This document shows, one piece after another, positions 11,737 to 19,870 of a stretch of 54,317 bases of DNA (position 1 is its first letter; the number at the start of each line of letters is the position of its first letter). The DNA is from Candidatus Rokubacteria bacterium 13_1_40CM_68_15. Lineage in GTDB: Bacteria; Methylomirabilota; Methylomirabilia; Rokubacteriales; CSP1-6. A program made the position numbers and the translations under genes. The DNA lies in the NCBI GenBank assembly GCA_001917585.1, contig MNEG01000101.1:1-54317 (forward strand), written 5' to 3'. Below the pieces are notes generated by a model, which saw only the letters and a program-made list of their open reading frames with translations, searched no databases and had not been told where the DNA came from.

Positions 11737-12048
11737 CTAGACCTCGATCTTGGTGATGCGGACGCGGGTGGCCGCCTGCCGGTGACCGACGTGTCGCCGG
11801 TAGTTCTTGCGCCGCTTGAACTTCACGACGAGCACCTTGCGGCCCCGCCCCTGCCCGACGACCTCGCCGGACACTCGTGCCGACTTGAGCCGATCCGGTC
11901 CCACGATGACCTCGCCGTCGCGCGTGACGAGCAGGACGGAATTGAACTCCACCGCCGCGCCCTTGTCACCGGCCAGCTTCTCGACGGCGATGACCTGACC
12001 GGGCGCCACGCGGTACTGCTTGCCCCCTGTTGCGATGACCGCTTCCAT
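11737..12048 (-). CDS. rplU: 50S ribosomal protein L21
   Basis: Large-subunit 23S-binding protein. Seen: 103 residues. The N-terminus has IATGGKQYRVAPGQVIAVEK and the C-terminus has the signature KFKRRKNYRRHVGHRQ. First gene of rplU-rpmA-obgE-proB-proA-nadD-rsfS. The 154 bases upstream hold its presumed promoter and leader. Confidence 0.97.
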   Translation of the reverse strand: MEAVIATGGKQYRVAPGQVIAVEKLAGDKGAAVEFNSVLLVTRDGEVIVGPDRLKSARVSGEVVGQGRGRKVLVVKFKRRKNYRRHVGHRQAATRVRITKIEV

Positions 12049-12087
12049 GACCGTCAGACCTCTCTCAACGTTAATGGCGACAAGCGT

Positions 12088-12119
12088 TTATCTGACCACA
12101 CGCCGGTTGAGCCCGTCAA
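12088..12119 (-). promoter_or_regulatory. Weak candidate promoter and leader of rplU
   Basis: Minus-strand TTGACG (12119-12114) is a good -35. The best downstream A/T-rich hexamers (TCAGAT or AGATAA within 12095-12088) are 18-20 bases away and fit the -10 consensus poorly. The leader contains GAGAGAGG before the ATG. A 5-bp-arm hairpin at 12171-12185 lies just after the sigma-factor gene and could separate the two transcripts, but it has no T-tract. Confidence 0.35.
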
Positions 12120-12202
12120 CTGTTGTAGCGGCGGCGCTCGGCCGGCTCGAGCCGCAGGTGGCCTGTTCTAGGAGCACGGGGCTCCGCACGCCGGGTCAAC
12201 GT

Positions 12203-12823
12203 TCAGGTACGGGCAGCACCGTCATTCATGTATTCGGATAGCCGCTTACGGAGGAACAGACGCGACCGGTGCACGCGCGACTTCACTGCGGGCAGACTGA
12301 TCCCGAGGGTGTCGGCGATGTCGGGATTGGACAGGCCTTCGACGTCGTGCAGGACAAGCGCCGTCCGATAGTCCGACGGCAGCTCGGCGATGGCGGAATC
12401 CAGCACCTTCCGCAGTTCACCCTGGAGGGCGCGGTCGTCGACGCGCACCGACCAGTCGTCCATCGGCTCGAAGTGAATCCCGCCGGAGTCGAGCGCCGGC
12501 AGCACGTCGTCGAGGGCGATTTCTCGTCCCTTTCCCCGGCGAGCCCGTAGCTTCATGTAGGCCGCGTTCGCTGCGATGCGGTAGAGCCAGGACCCGAAGG
12601 CCGACTCGCCCTTGAACGTGTTGATCTTCCGACCGACCGTCCACAGCGCGTCCTGGACCACTTCCTCGGCATCCTCCCGCGAACCTGTGATCCGCACCGC
12701 CAAGCGGTAGACGCGGTCGGCGTACGTTTCGACGAGCCGGTCCATGGCGCCCGCGTCGTCACGACGCAGAGCGGCGACGAGGTCGGCATCGGTGTCCACG
12801 CGAGCCCGGTTCGCCACGCTCAT
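12203..12823 (-). CDS. ECF-type RNA polymerase sigma factor
   Basis: Extracytoplasmic-function sigma-70 factor. Seen: 206 residues. Region 2 (about residues 25-95) contains YRLAVRITGSREDAEEVVQD, then TFKGESAFGSWLYRIAANAA. Region 4 (about 140-195) contains IAELPSDYRTALVLHD, then LSNPDIADTLGISLPAVKSR. The ATG at 12823 overlaps the tetR stop (ATGA), so it is translated from the tetR message. No anti-sigma factor gene follows; rplU is next. Its control may come through the TetR operator at 13401-13428. Target genes are unknown. Confidence 0.92.
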   Translation of the reverse strand: MSVANRARVDTDADLVAALRRDDAGAMDRLVETYADRVYRLAVRITGSREDAEEVVQDALWTVGRKINTFKGESAFGSWLYRIAANAAYMKLRARRGKGREIALDDVLPALDSGGIHFEPMDDWSVRVDDRALQGELRKVLDSAIAELPSDYRTALVLHDVEGLSNPDIADTLGISLPAVKSRVHRSRLFLRKRLSEYMNDGAART

Positions 12824-13402
12824 GGCCGCGCCCGCTCGTAGATCGCCAGGTACCGCTTGAGCTCGCCCACGCACTTCTCCATGACCCCGATGTCTTTGCT
12901 CACCTTCGTCATGAGGATGGAACCCTCGAGCGAGGCCACCAGGAATTGCGCCACGACCTCGACACGGCAATCGATCCCGACGTCTGAAGACTCCGGCGAG
13001 CCGTTCGCGAAAGCCTTCGTGGACGTCGGACATCTCTGAGGCCAGATTGCCCAGCGGGCATCCGCCCACGCAGTCCCGCTCGCGCTGGGCCTCGACCACA
13101 CGGTCGAGGAAGCAGCGGATCTGAGCGATCGGATGGCCGCCCGGATCCGCAAAGCAGGGATCGAGAGTGCGCTCCACGAAGGAGGTCACGATGTCGTCGA
13201 GGATGGCGTACCCCAGGTCTTCCTTGCTCTTGAAGTAGTGATAGAAGGACCCCTTACCGACACCGCTGGCACCCAGGAGATCGTCGAGAGAGGTCGCGTT
13301 GTAGCCTTTGATGAGCATCAGGCGCTTCGCGGCAGTCAAGATCGCGCCCCGCGTCGAACGCCCTTCGCGTGCCCTGACCAGAGTATTAGTAGTATGTGTC
13401 AT
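12820..13402 (-). pseudogene. TetR family regulator, frame disrupted by an internal deletion
   Basis: TetR/AcuR-like repressor. Residues 1-130 read in one frame: an N-terminal helix-turn-helix with TSLDDLLGASGVGKGSFYHY, then GGCPLGNLASEMSDVHEGFR. The C-terminal domain, AQFLVASLEGSILMTKVSKD through the stop at 12820, lies in another frame (+1). The switch falls at about 12965-13000. Relatives have some 28-30 residues there; only 22 bases are present, so roughly 60-70 bases appear missing. Either a real mutation or an assembly error. The downstream ATGA overlap with the sigma gene and the intact operator suggest the locus was recently functional. Confidence 0.75.
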
Positions 13403-13428
13403 TCTGTACCGACCAGTCGGTACAGAAT
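13401..13428. promoter_or_regulatory. TetR-type operator, perfect 28-bp palindrome
   Basis: Thirteen-base arms (attctgtaccgac and gtcggtacagaat) flank a two-base centre. The core TACCGACCAGTCGGTA is of the kind bound by AcuR/NemR-like TetR repressors. It lies between the tetR -10 hexamer and the tetR start codon and partly overlaps both, so binding should block initiation: simple autoregulation of the tetR-sigma unit. Confidence 0.85.
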
Positions 13429-13454
13429 GTAGCCGACGCCGGGACACCAGTCAA
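13426..13454 (-). promoter_or_regulatory. Promoter of the tetR-sigma factor unit
   Basis: Minus-strand TTGACT (13454-13449), a spacer of exactly 17, and TACATT (13431-13426). Transcription would begin inside the operator palindrome and give a leader of only about 16 nt without an SD. Confidence 0.65.
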
Positions 13455-13535
13455 GCCTGTGATGAGGCTTCATTCACCCAGAAGACACCGATGGCTCGCA
13501 GGCGTTTAGTCGCGACGGACCAGGGGCTCGAGCGG

Positions 13536-14945
13536 TTAGAACAGAGGGGCGGCGACGCGGAGGGCGGCCATCACCAAGGGCTTCGGATAGACCCCCAGGA
13601 TGACGACGCCGAGAGCGCAGAGCAGCACCGCGAGCGCGAGCATCGGCTCCAGAGGCACGCGGGTGGTCGCCGGCGGCGCTTCGATGTACATCCGCTTGGC
13701 GACGATCAGGTAGTAGAACAGCGCCACGACGGTGAGGAGTGCGCCGAGGAGCACCAGCCAGTACAGCCCGGCGGTGGCGGCGGCCCAGAAGACGTAGAGC
13801 TTGGCCCAGAAGCCGGCAACGAACGGAATGCCGCCGAGGGACAGCAGGAAGAGCAGCATCGCCAGCGCCAGGAGCGGTGACCGCTGGGCGAGCCCACGAA
13901 AGGCGGCCAGATGCTCCGAGCCTTCCGAGCGGGCGACGGCTTCGACGACCAGAAACGCACCCATGTTCCCGAAGACATAGGCAACCAGATAGAACAGGAC
14001 CATCGCCGTCCCCGAGGCCGACGTCGCAGCGAAGCCGACCAGCATGTAGCCGATGTGGGCGATGCCCGAGTACGCGAGCAAGCGTTTGGCGTTCTGCTGG
14101 GGCAACGCCATGAGGTTGCCGGCGACGATGGTGAGCGTCGCCAGCCCGGCGGCCACGGGCACCCAAAAGCTCACCGCCGTGCCCATGCCCTCGAAGTACA
14201 CCCGGAACAGAGCGACGAAGCCGGCGGCCTTCGGCGTGACGCTCAGCCACGCCACGAAGGGGGTCGGCGCCGCCTCGTAGGTGTCGGGCACCCACATGTG
14301 AAACGGGAATGCGGCGATCTTGAACCCGAACCCACCGAACACGGCGAGCAGGCCGAGGATGAGCAGGCCATCCCCGTCCGGCATGGCCTTGGCGACGCCG
14401 GCGAGACTGGTGGTGCGCACGGCTCCGTAGACGAACGACAACCCGTAGGCCATCACCGCGGATGACACGCTGCCCACGAGGAAGAACTTCAGCGCCGCTT
14501 CCACCGCACCCGCCTCGCGCTTGGCGAATCCGGCCAGGATGTAGAGGGGGATCGACATCAGCTCGAAGGCGACGAAGAGCAGCACGAGATCGCGCGCCGA
14601 GGCGAGGACGAGCATCCCGAGCAGCGACGCCAGCACGAGGATGTGGTACTCGCCCGCGCGACGCAGGAACGGGCGCCCCGGAAGGGAGAGCCCGCCGAGC
14701 AGCCCGATGAATGTCGCGGCCAGGAACAGCCGCTTGGCGAAGAGGGCCAGGCCGTCCTGGACGAAAGCACCGCCGAGTTGCGCGGGCGCCGGGGAGAGCG
14801 GCAACGCGAGCAGCGTGAGCGCCAGCGTGCCGGCGGCAGCGAGCCAGCCCACCCAGCGCCGGTCGTCGCCGCGCGCGACGAGTGTCGCGATGAAGACCAG
14901 GAGCATGAGCGCCCCGACCCCGATTTCGAGCGCGAAGGCGATCAT
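13536..14945 (-). CDS. nuoN: NADH-quinone oxidoreductase subunit N
   Basis: Antiporter-like proton-pumping membrane subunit of complex I. Seen: 469 residues, about 14 membrane segments. The conserved Glu of the TM5 helix is in FVAFELMSIPLYILAGF; Lys residues lie in ALKFFLVGS and in the TM7-TM8 region (FGFKIAAFPFHMWVPDTYEA). ATG at 14945 overlaps the nuoM stop (ATGA). Last gene of the nuo operon. Confidence 0.95.
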   Translation of the reverse strand: MIAFALEIGVGALMLLVFIATLVARGDDRRWVGWLAAAGTLALTLLALPLSPAPAQLGGAFVQDGLALFAKRLFLAATFIGLLGGLSLPGRPFLRRAGEYHILVLASLLGMLVLASARDLVLLFVAFELMSIPLYILAGFAKREAGAVEAALKFFLVGSVSSAVMAYGLSFVYGAVRTTSLAGVAKAMPDGDGLLILGLLAVFGGFGFKIAAFPFHMWVPDTYEAAPTPFVAWLSVTPKAAGFVALFRVYFEGMGTAVSFWVPVAAGLATLTIVAGNLMALPQQNAKRLLAYSGIAHIGYMLVGFAATSASGTAMVLFYLVAYVFGNMGAFLVVEAVARSEGSEHLAAFRGLAQRSPLLALAMLLFLLSLGGIPFVAGFWAKLYVFWAAATAGLYWLVLLGALLTVVALFYYLIVAKRMYIEAPPATTRVPLEPMLALAVLLCALGVVILGVYPKPLVMAALRVAAPLF

Positions 14946-16474
14946 GGCGCGACGATCCGTGCCACCAGGGGCACGGTGGCGGTGTCGACGGGGCCGAGGG
15001 CCAGGCCAGGGACGAGGCCGAAAAGGATGATCACAGCCACCAGGATCACGAGCGCCACCCACTCGGGGCCGCGCGCGTCCTCCAGGTGAGCGAAGTGCGG
15101 CGACGGCGGACCCCAGAAGATCTGCTTGATGACGCGCAATACGTAGATCGCGGTGAGAAACGTTCCGGCGACCGCCGGCAACAGCCACCAGGGATGCAGC
15201 GACCGCCAGGCACCCATGAACGTCAGCAGCTCGGCGACGAAGCCGGCGGTGGCGGGCAAGCCCAGCGACGAGAGGCCGGCGATGGTGAAGGCCGTCGCGA
15301 TCCCGGGCATGACCCGCCCGAACCCGCCCATCTTTCCGATCTCGCGCGAGTGGGCCTTCTCGTAGACGAGGCCGACCAGGGCAAAGCAGAGTCCGGTCAT
15401 CACGCCGTGGGCGAACATCTGGAACACGGACCCGTTCAGACCCGCCTCGGTGAGCGTTGCCGCACCCAGCATGACGATGCCCATGTGGGAGACCGACGAG
15501 TACGCGATGACGTACTTGAGATCGGTCTGCGCCATCGCCGATAACGCGCCATAGACGATGTTGATGCAGGCGATCACCCCGACCAGCCAGGCGAGATCGG
15601 CGGCGCCTGCCGGCAGAAGCCCCATGCCCACCCGCACCACGCCGTAAGCACCGAGCTTCATGAGCACGCCAGCGTGGAGCATCGAGACCGCCGTCGGCGC
15701 CGAGGCGTGGCCGTCGGGCGACCACGTGTGCAGCGGCCAGATGCCGGCGAGGATGCCGAACCCGACGTAGAAGGCCAGGAACACCCAGCGCTGGAGGCCG
15801 CGGTCGAACGCGACGCCTTCGAGGTCGAGGAACGAGAACGAGCCGATGCCGGAGGATGTGTACAGGGCAAAGATCCCGACCAGGATGAACGCCGAGCCGA
15901 AGAGGAGGTACAGCGTCAGCTTCATCGCCGCGTATTCTTTCGTCCCGACGCCCGTCTCGCGGTACGCCCAGGCAAAGATGCCGCGCGGCCGGACCTCGCC
16001 GGTCGATCCCCAGATCCCGATCAGCAGATACATCGGCAGTACGGCGAGCTCGTAGAACAGGAAGAGGACGAAGAGGTCGAGTGAGACGAACACGCCGAAG
16101 ACGCCGGTGACGAGGGCCAGCAACAGCGCGTAGAACTCCTGGCTGCGACTGGCAACCGTCCACGAGGCGAAGACGCCCGCGAAAATGATGATGGCGGTCA
16201 GCAGCACCATCAAGAGACTCATGCCATCGACGGCCACCTCGTAGTTGATCCCCAGTGGCGGCACCAGCGGCAGCTTCTCGTAGAACTGGAAGCCGGCCGC
16301 CTGACGGTCATAGGCGACGTAAAGCCAGAGCGCCAGCACCGCCGAGACACCGGTGGTGATGGCCGCGATGAGACGGACGGCTTGGGGACGGTGGCGCGCC
16401 GTGAACATGATCAGCAGCGCGCCCACGAACGGTGCCCACGTGATGAGCGACAGCACGGGCAACCCGCCGGTCAT
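14942..16474 (-). CDS. nuoM: NADH-quinone oxidoreductase subunit M
   Basis: Antiporter-like proton-pumping membrane subunit of complex I. Seen: 510 residues, about 14 membrane segments, with key TM5 Glu in FYELAVLPMYLLIGIWG and Lys in SMLHAGVLMKLGAYG. Other motifs are WPLHTWSPDGHASAP and AMAQTDLKYVIAYSSVSHMG. The reading frame stays open 279 bases upstream through repeat sequence, but homology starts at the ATG at 16474, which has GGAG nine bases before it. Confidence 0.95.
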   Translation of the reverse strand: MTGGLPVLSLITWAPFVGALLIMFTARHRPQAVRLIAAITTGVSAVLALWLYVAYDRQAAGFQFYEKLPLVPPLGINYEVAVDGMSLLMVLLTAIIIFAGVFASWTVASRSQEFYALLLALVTGVFGVFVSLDLFVLFLFYELAVLPMYLLIGIWGSTGEVRPRGIFAWAYRETGVGTKEYAAMKLTLYLLFGSAFILVGIFALYTSSGIGSFSFLDLEGVAFDRGLQRWVFLAFYVGFGILAGIWPLHTWSPDGHASAPTAVSMLHAGVLMKLGAYGVVRVGMGLLPAGAADLAWLVGVIACINIVYGALSAMAQTDLKYVIAYSSVSHMGIVMLGAATLTEAGLNGSVFQMFAHGVMTGLCFALVGLVYEKAHSREIGKMGGFGRVMPGIATAFTIAGLSSLGLPATAGFVAELLTFMGAWRSLHPWWLLPAVAGTFLTAIYVLRVIKQIFWGPPSPHFAHLEDARGPEWVALVILVAVIILFGLVPGLALGPVDTATVPLVARIVAP

Positions 16475-16697
16475 GAGGGCGAACTCCGCGAGCCCGGTTC
16501 GAACTGAGGGTGTGCGAAGCCGCAGCGTGCTCGGCACGCGAGGCGAGCCTGCGTGAATCGTGCGAAGCCCGAGCGTGCTCGGCGCGCGAGGAGAGCCTGC
16601 GTGAATCGGTGAGCGCGCGGGGCGGCTGGCTTCATTGCGTCGACGGCCTCCAGCCCCGCGAACCGACGAAGGGCCACGCCGCAGCGCTCCCCTGGCT
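16475..16697. repeat. nuoL-nuoM spacer with a 48-bp tandem repeat
   Basis: This 223-base spacer breaks an operon whose other genes nearly all overlap. Two head-to-tail copies of a 48-bp unit lie at 16512-16559 and 16560-16607, differing at only a few positions. The first holds a perfect cgtgc-tcg-gcacg hairpin. A 10-bp direct repeat, ctggcttcat, occurs at 16626-16635 and again at 16692-16701, the second over the nuoL stop codon. On the minus strand the stretch is open but encodes low-complexity sequence, so it is probably an inserted non-coding element. Confidence 0.7.
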
Positions 16698-18518
16698 TCA
16701 TCGCCAGAACTGGGCCCAGACGAAGAGGAGGAGCACACCGAAGGCCACGCCATAGACGTAGTCCTGGGGCTGGCCGCTCTGCATGCGGCGGAGCACGTCG
16801 CCGCCGCGGAGCGTCCACGCGCTGAGCACGTTGAGCACGCCGTCGACGATATAGCGGTCGACCCATCCGACGAGGCGCGAGAAACTCAGGATGAACGCAC
16901 GGTAGAGACCGGCGTAGAGCGCGTCGAGACCGTACCGCCGCCGCGCCAGGTAGTCGATCGGTCCGAACATCGCGGCCAGCGCGGCCGCGCTCACGATCCG
17001 GACCTGATAGGTCGCCCACGCCAGCACGAAGCCGGCTCCCGCGAGCCCGAGCGACAGCGGCACCAGCCAGCCCGGGCCATGCTCGCCCTCGGCGGGGTGG
17101 ACGACGAAGCGCAGCCCGATGCCGATGGTGAGGCCCGCCAGGATCCAGAGCGGGACGGCCATCAGCGGCGGCGCCTCGTGCGGATGGACGTGGACGTCGT
17201 GGGGTCGCCCGAAGAACGCGATGAACACCACGCGGAACATGTAGAACGCGGTGAGGAACGCCGTGAGGGCCAGCATCACGAACGCGCCCGGCAGGTGGCC
17301 GTGGAGCACGCCGGCCAGCACCGCCTCCTTCGAGAAGAAGCCGGCGAAGGGCCAGACGCCCGCGAGCGCCAGCGTGCCGATGAGGAAGACGGTCGCCGTC
17401 CGCGGCAGTATCCGGAAGAGACCACCCATGCGGAAGATGTCATTGGTTCCGACTGCGTGGATCACCGCGCCGGCGGCCAGGAACAGCAGCGCCTTGAAGA
17501 CGCCGTGGGTGCCCAGGTGGAAGAAGGCAGCCGCGGAGGCGCCGGCCCCGGCGGCCGCCATCATGTAACCGAGCTGCGAGGCCGTGGAATAAGCGAGGAC
17601 TCTCTTGATGTCGGCCTCGACGCAGGCCATGGTCGCCGCCAGCAGCGCCGTGAAGGCGCCCACCCAGACGATGAGCGTCAGCACTCCGGGCACGAGCTCG
17701 AACAGCGGCATCGTGCGCGTGACCATGAACACACCGGCGGTGACCATCGTCGCGGCGTGGATGAGCGCCGAGACCGGTGTCGGGCCTTCCATCGCATCCG
17801 GCAGCCAGACGTGGAGCGGGAACTGGGCCGACTTGCCGACCGCTCCGAGATAGATCAAGAACATCGTCAGGCTGAGACCGGCCAATGGGATCTGTCCGGT
17901 CCGGGCCATCTCGAAGAGGGCCGAGAACTCGAACGTCCCCGTCGCCGCCCATAGCAGCACGATCCCCAGGATGAAGCCGACGTCGCCGAGCTTGGTGATC
18001 CAGAACGCCTTCACCGCCGCCCGCGCCGCCGACGGTCGGTCGTACCAGTACCCGATGAGCAGGTACGAACAGAGGCCGACCAGCTCCCAGAACACGAACA
18101 TCTGCACGAAGGTCGGCGCCAGCACCAGCCCCAGCATCGAGAACGCGAAGAGCGACTGGTAGGCGTAGTAGCGACCGAGCGACGGCGGAGCCTCGTCCTC
18201 GAGGTAGGCCAGCGAGTAGACCTGCACCAGCAGCGAAACGAGCGTGACCAGGACCAGCATCGCGCCGCTGAGCTCGTCGACCAGGACGCCGACGGTCACC
18301 ATGGGCTCTTCGTCAGCGGGGATCCACCCCCACAGGGCCTCGGCGCCCTGCGGCGAGCGCCAGACCACGAGGGCGGCCAGGAATGCGCACGCGATGGCTC
18401 CGATCGAGACCCACCCGGCCACGCGTCCGGCCCGACGCAGCGGACGCACGAGCGCGATGGCGGCGAAGCTCGCGAACGGCAGGCCCAGAACGGTCAGCGC
18501 CAGCGCGGTGGGCATCAC
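16698..18518 (-). CDS. nuoL: NADH-quinone oxidoreductase subunit L
   Basis: Largest antiporter-like subunit of complex I. Seen: 606 residues, close to E. coli's 613, with about 16 membrane segments and the C-terminal lateral helix. Motifs include FWELVGLCSYLLIGYWYDRP with the TM5 Glu, WLPDAMEGPTPVSALIHAAT, and VEADIKRVLAYSTASQLGYM. Start is GTG at 18518 or the next codon, ATG at 18515; the nuoK stop ends at 18520. Confidence 0.95.
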   Translation of the reverse strand: MMPTALALTVLGLPFASFAAIALVRPLRRAGRVAGWVSIGAIACAFLAALVVWRSPQGAEALWGWIPADEEPMVTVGVLVDELSGAMLVLVTLVSLLVQVYSLAYLEDEAPPSLGRYYAYQSLFAFSMLGLVLAPTFVQMFVFWELVGLCSYLLIGYWYDRPSAARAAVKAFWITKLGDVGFILGIVLLWAATGTFEFSALFEMARTGQIPLAGLSLTMFLIYLGAVGKSAQFPLHVWLPDAMEGPTPVSALIHAATMVTAGVFMVTRTMPLFELVPGVLTLIVWVGAFTALLAATMACVEADIKRVLAYSTASQLGYMMAAAGAGASAAAFFHLGTHGVFKALLFLAAGAVIHAVGTNDIFRMGGLFRILPRTATVFLIGTLALAGVWPFAGFFSKEAVLAGVLHGHLPGAFVMLALTAFLTAFYMFRVVFIAFFGRPHDVHVHPHEAPPLMAVPLWILAGLTIGIGLRFVVHPAEGEHGPGWLVPLSLGLAGAGFVLAWATYQVRIVSAAALAAMFGPIDYLARRRYGLDALYAGLYRAFILSFSRLVGWVDRYIVDGVLNVLSAWTLRGGDVLRRMQSGQPQDYVYGVAFGVLLLFVWAQFWR

Positions 18519-18519
18519 G

Positions 18520-18828
18520 TCAGCCTCGGAGCAGGTTGAGATGGTCGGCGTCCACGGTCCGCCGCACCCGGAAGATCGCGATGACGATGGCCAGCCCCAC
18601 GCCGACCTCGGCCACCGTGATGGCGATGACGAAGAGCGTGAAGACCAGCCCGGCCAGGTCCGCCTCGAAGCGCGCGAAGGCGACGAGGTTGATGTTGACC
18701 GCGTTCAGCATCAGCTCGATGCCGAGCAGGATGCCGATGGCATTGCGCCGCGTCAGCACGCCGAAGAGTCCGATGGTGAAGACGAGCGCAGCCAGAATGA
18801 GGTAGGCGGACAGCCCGGGAGCCGCCAT
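18520..18828 (-). CDS. nuoK: NADH-quinone oxidoreductase subunit K
   Basis: Small membrane subunit of complex I with two conserved Glu residues in the proton path. Seen: 102 residues, three membrane helices. The motif GILLGIELMLNAVNINLVAF has the first Glu (near 38) and ITVAEVGVGLAIVIA the second. ATG at 18828 shares a base with the nuoJ stop (TGATG). Confidence 0.96.
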   Translation of the reverse strand: MAAPGLSAYLILAALVFTIGLFGVLTRRNAIGILLGIELMLNAVNINLVAFARFEADLAGLVFTLFVIAITVAEVGVGLAIVIAIFRVRRTVDADHLNLLRG

Positions 18829-19319
18829 CAGTCCTCGGTCCGCGCGAAATAGACGGCGCCCAGCAGCGCCGCCACCAGGAGCACACCGAGCAGCTCGAAC
18901 GTGACCGCGAACGGGCCGACGATGGCGCGGGCGATATCGAGGGTACGGTCGGCCGAGGCTGGCGCCGCCGCCGTCGCGTTGCTTCGCATGATGAAGCCGG
19001 CCACCCCCACGAAGACCGCGAACGACATCACGGCGCCGTTGACGACGTGGCGATTCGTCTGCGTGAGGCGCTGGCCGGTCAGACGCTCGGTCAGCATGAT
19101 CGCGAATACCATCACCGTGACGATCCCGCCCGCATAGAGCAGGAGCTGCACGGCGAAGAGGAAGGCGGCGTCGAGCAGCAGGAAGACGACCGCGGTCGCG
19201 ACGAGAGCAGCGGCGAGGTAGAGGACGGCGTGGAAGAGGTTGGGGGTGAGCACGACGGCCAGGCTGGAGGCCACCAGCGCCAGCGCCACCGCCCAGAACA
19301 TCACCGTCGCGAAGATCAC
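18828..19319 (-). CDS. nuoJ: NADH-quinone oxidoreductase subunit J
   Basis: Membrane subunit of complex I. Seen: 163 residues, five membrane helices, with LTPNLFHAVLYLAAALVATA and the TM3 region LLLYAGGIVTVMVFAIMLTE, where the helix is interrupted in known structures. GTG at 19319 overlaps the nuoI stop (GTGA). Confidence 0.94.
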   Translation of the reverse strand: MIFATVMFWAVALALVASSLAVVLTPNLFHAVLYLAAALVATAVVFLLLDAAFLFAVQLLLYAGGIVTVMVFAIMLTERLTGQRLTQTNRHVVNGAVMSFAVFVGVAGFIMRSNATAAAPASADRTLDIARAIVGPFAVTFELLGVLLVAALLGAVYFARTED

Positions 19320-19870
19320 TCCTTTCCTTCCTTGCCCTCGGCCCGGGCGGCCTTCGGGGGCGCCTGCATGTCACGCAGCTTGTTGCCGGTGGCCCACGAC
19401 GCGGGAAAGGCGCATCCGAGCGCGTGGAGGCGGTCCTTGTCGAACAGCAGCTCGCGCCGGTCGCTCGTCGCGACGTCGAAGGTCTTGAGCATGATGATGG
19501 CGTCGGTCGGACACACCTGGACGCACAGTTCGCAGAACTCGCAGGCATAGAGCTCGAGGGTGAACGTCTTGGCGAAGTTCCGCTTCTCGGCCTTGAGCAT
19601 CTCGACCTTGATGACCTGCGGCGGACAGATGTATTCGCACAGCCGGCACCCGATGCAGGCTTCCTGGCCGGTGTCCTTCTCGTAGACGAGCGCCAACACG
19701 CCCCGGAAGCGGTCGGGGTACGGGCGCGGCGTGTCCGGATACATCACGGTGACCGGTCTGCGGAAGAGGTTGCGGAATGTCACGCCCATCGCGCGGCTCA
19801 CGGACCGGGTGAGCATTCCGAGCTCGCCCCAGAAGCCCGTCGCCACCCTGCCGTTAGAGGCCACGCCCAC
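19316..19870 (-). CDS. nuoI: NADH-quinone oxidoreductase subunit I (two 4Fe-4S clusters)
   Basis: Peripheral-arm subunit that passes electrons through clusters N6a and N6b toward NuoB. Seen: 184 residues and two complete ferredoxin motifs, CIGCRLCEYICP and CEFCELCVQVCP. The start is GTG at 19870, overlapping nuoH by 17 bases; an internal ATG at 19816 is an alternative. The C-terminus is a charged Lys/Glu/Ala tail. Confidence 0.95.
   Translation of the reverse strand: MGVASNGRVATGFWGELGMLTRSVSRAMGVTFRNLFRRPVTVMYPDTPRPYPDRFRGVLALVYEKDTGQEACIGCRLCEYICPPQVIKVEMLKAEKRNFAKTFTLELYACEFCELCVQVCPTDAIIMLKTFDVATSDRRELLFDKDRLHALGCAFPASWATGNKLRDMQAPPKAARAEGKEGKE

Noticed and set aside
12203-13447. Single 414-residue TetR-sigma fusion
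   Set aside because: The frame is open throughout only because of high GC. The TetR ligand domain lies in another frame and stops at 12820, overlapping the sigma ATG. The middle of the fused frame is Arg-rich nonsense.
16512-16607. Tandem repeat as a CRISPR array
   Set aside because: Two directly abutting 48-bp units with no spacers; no cas genes in the window.
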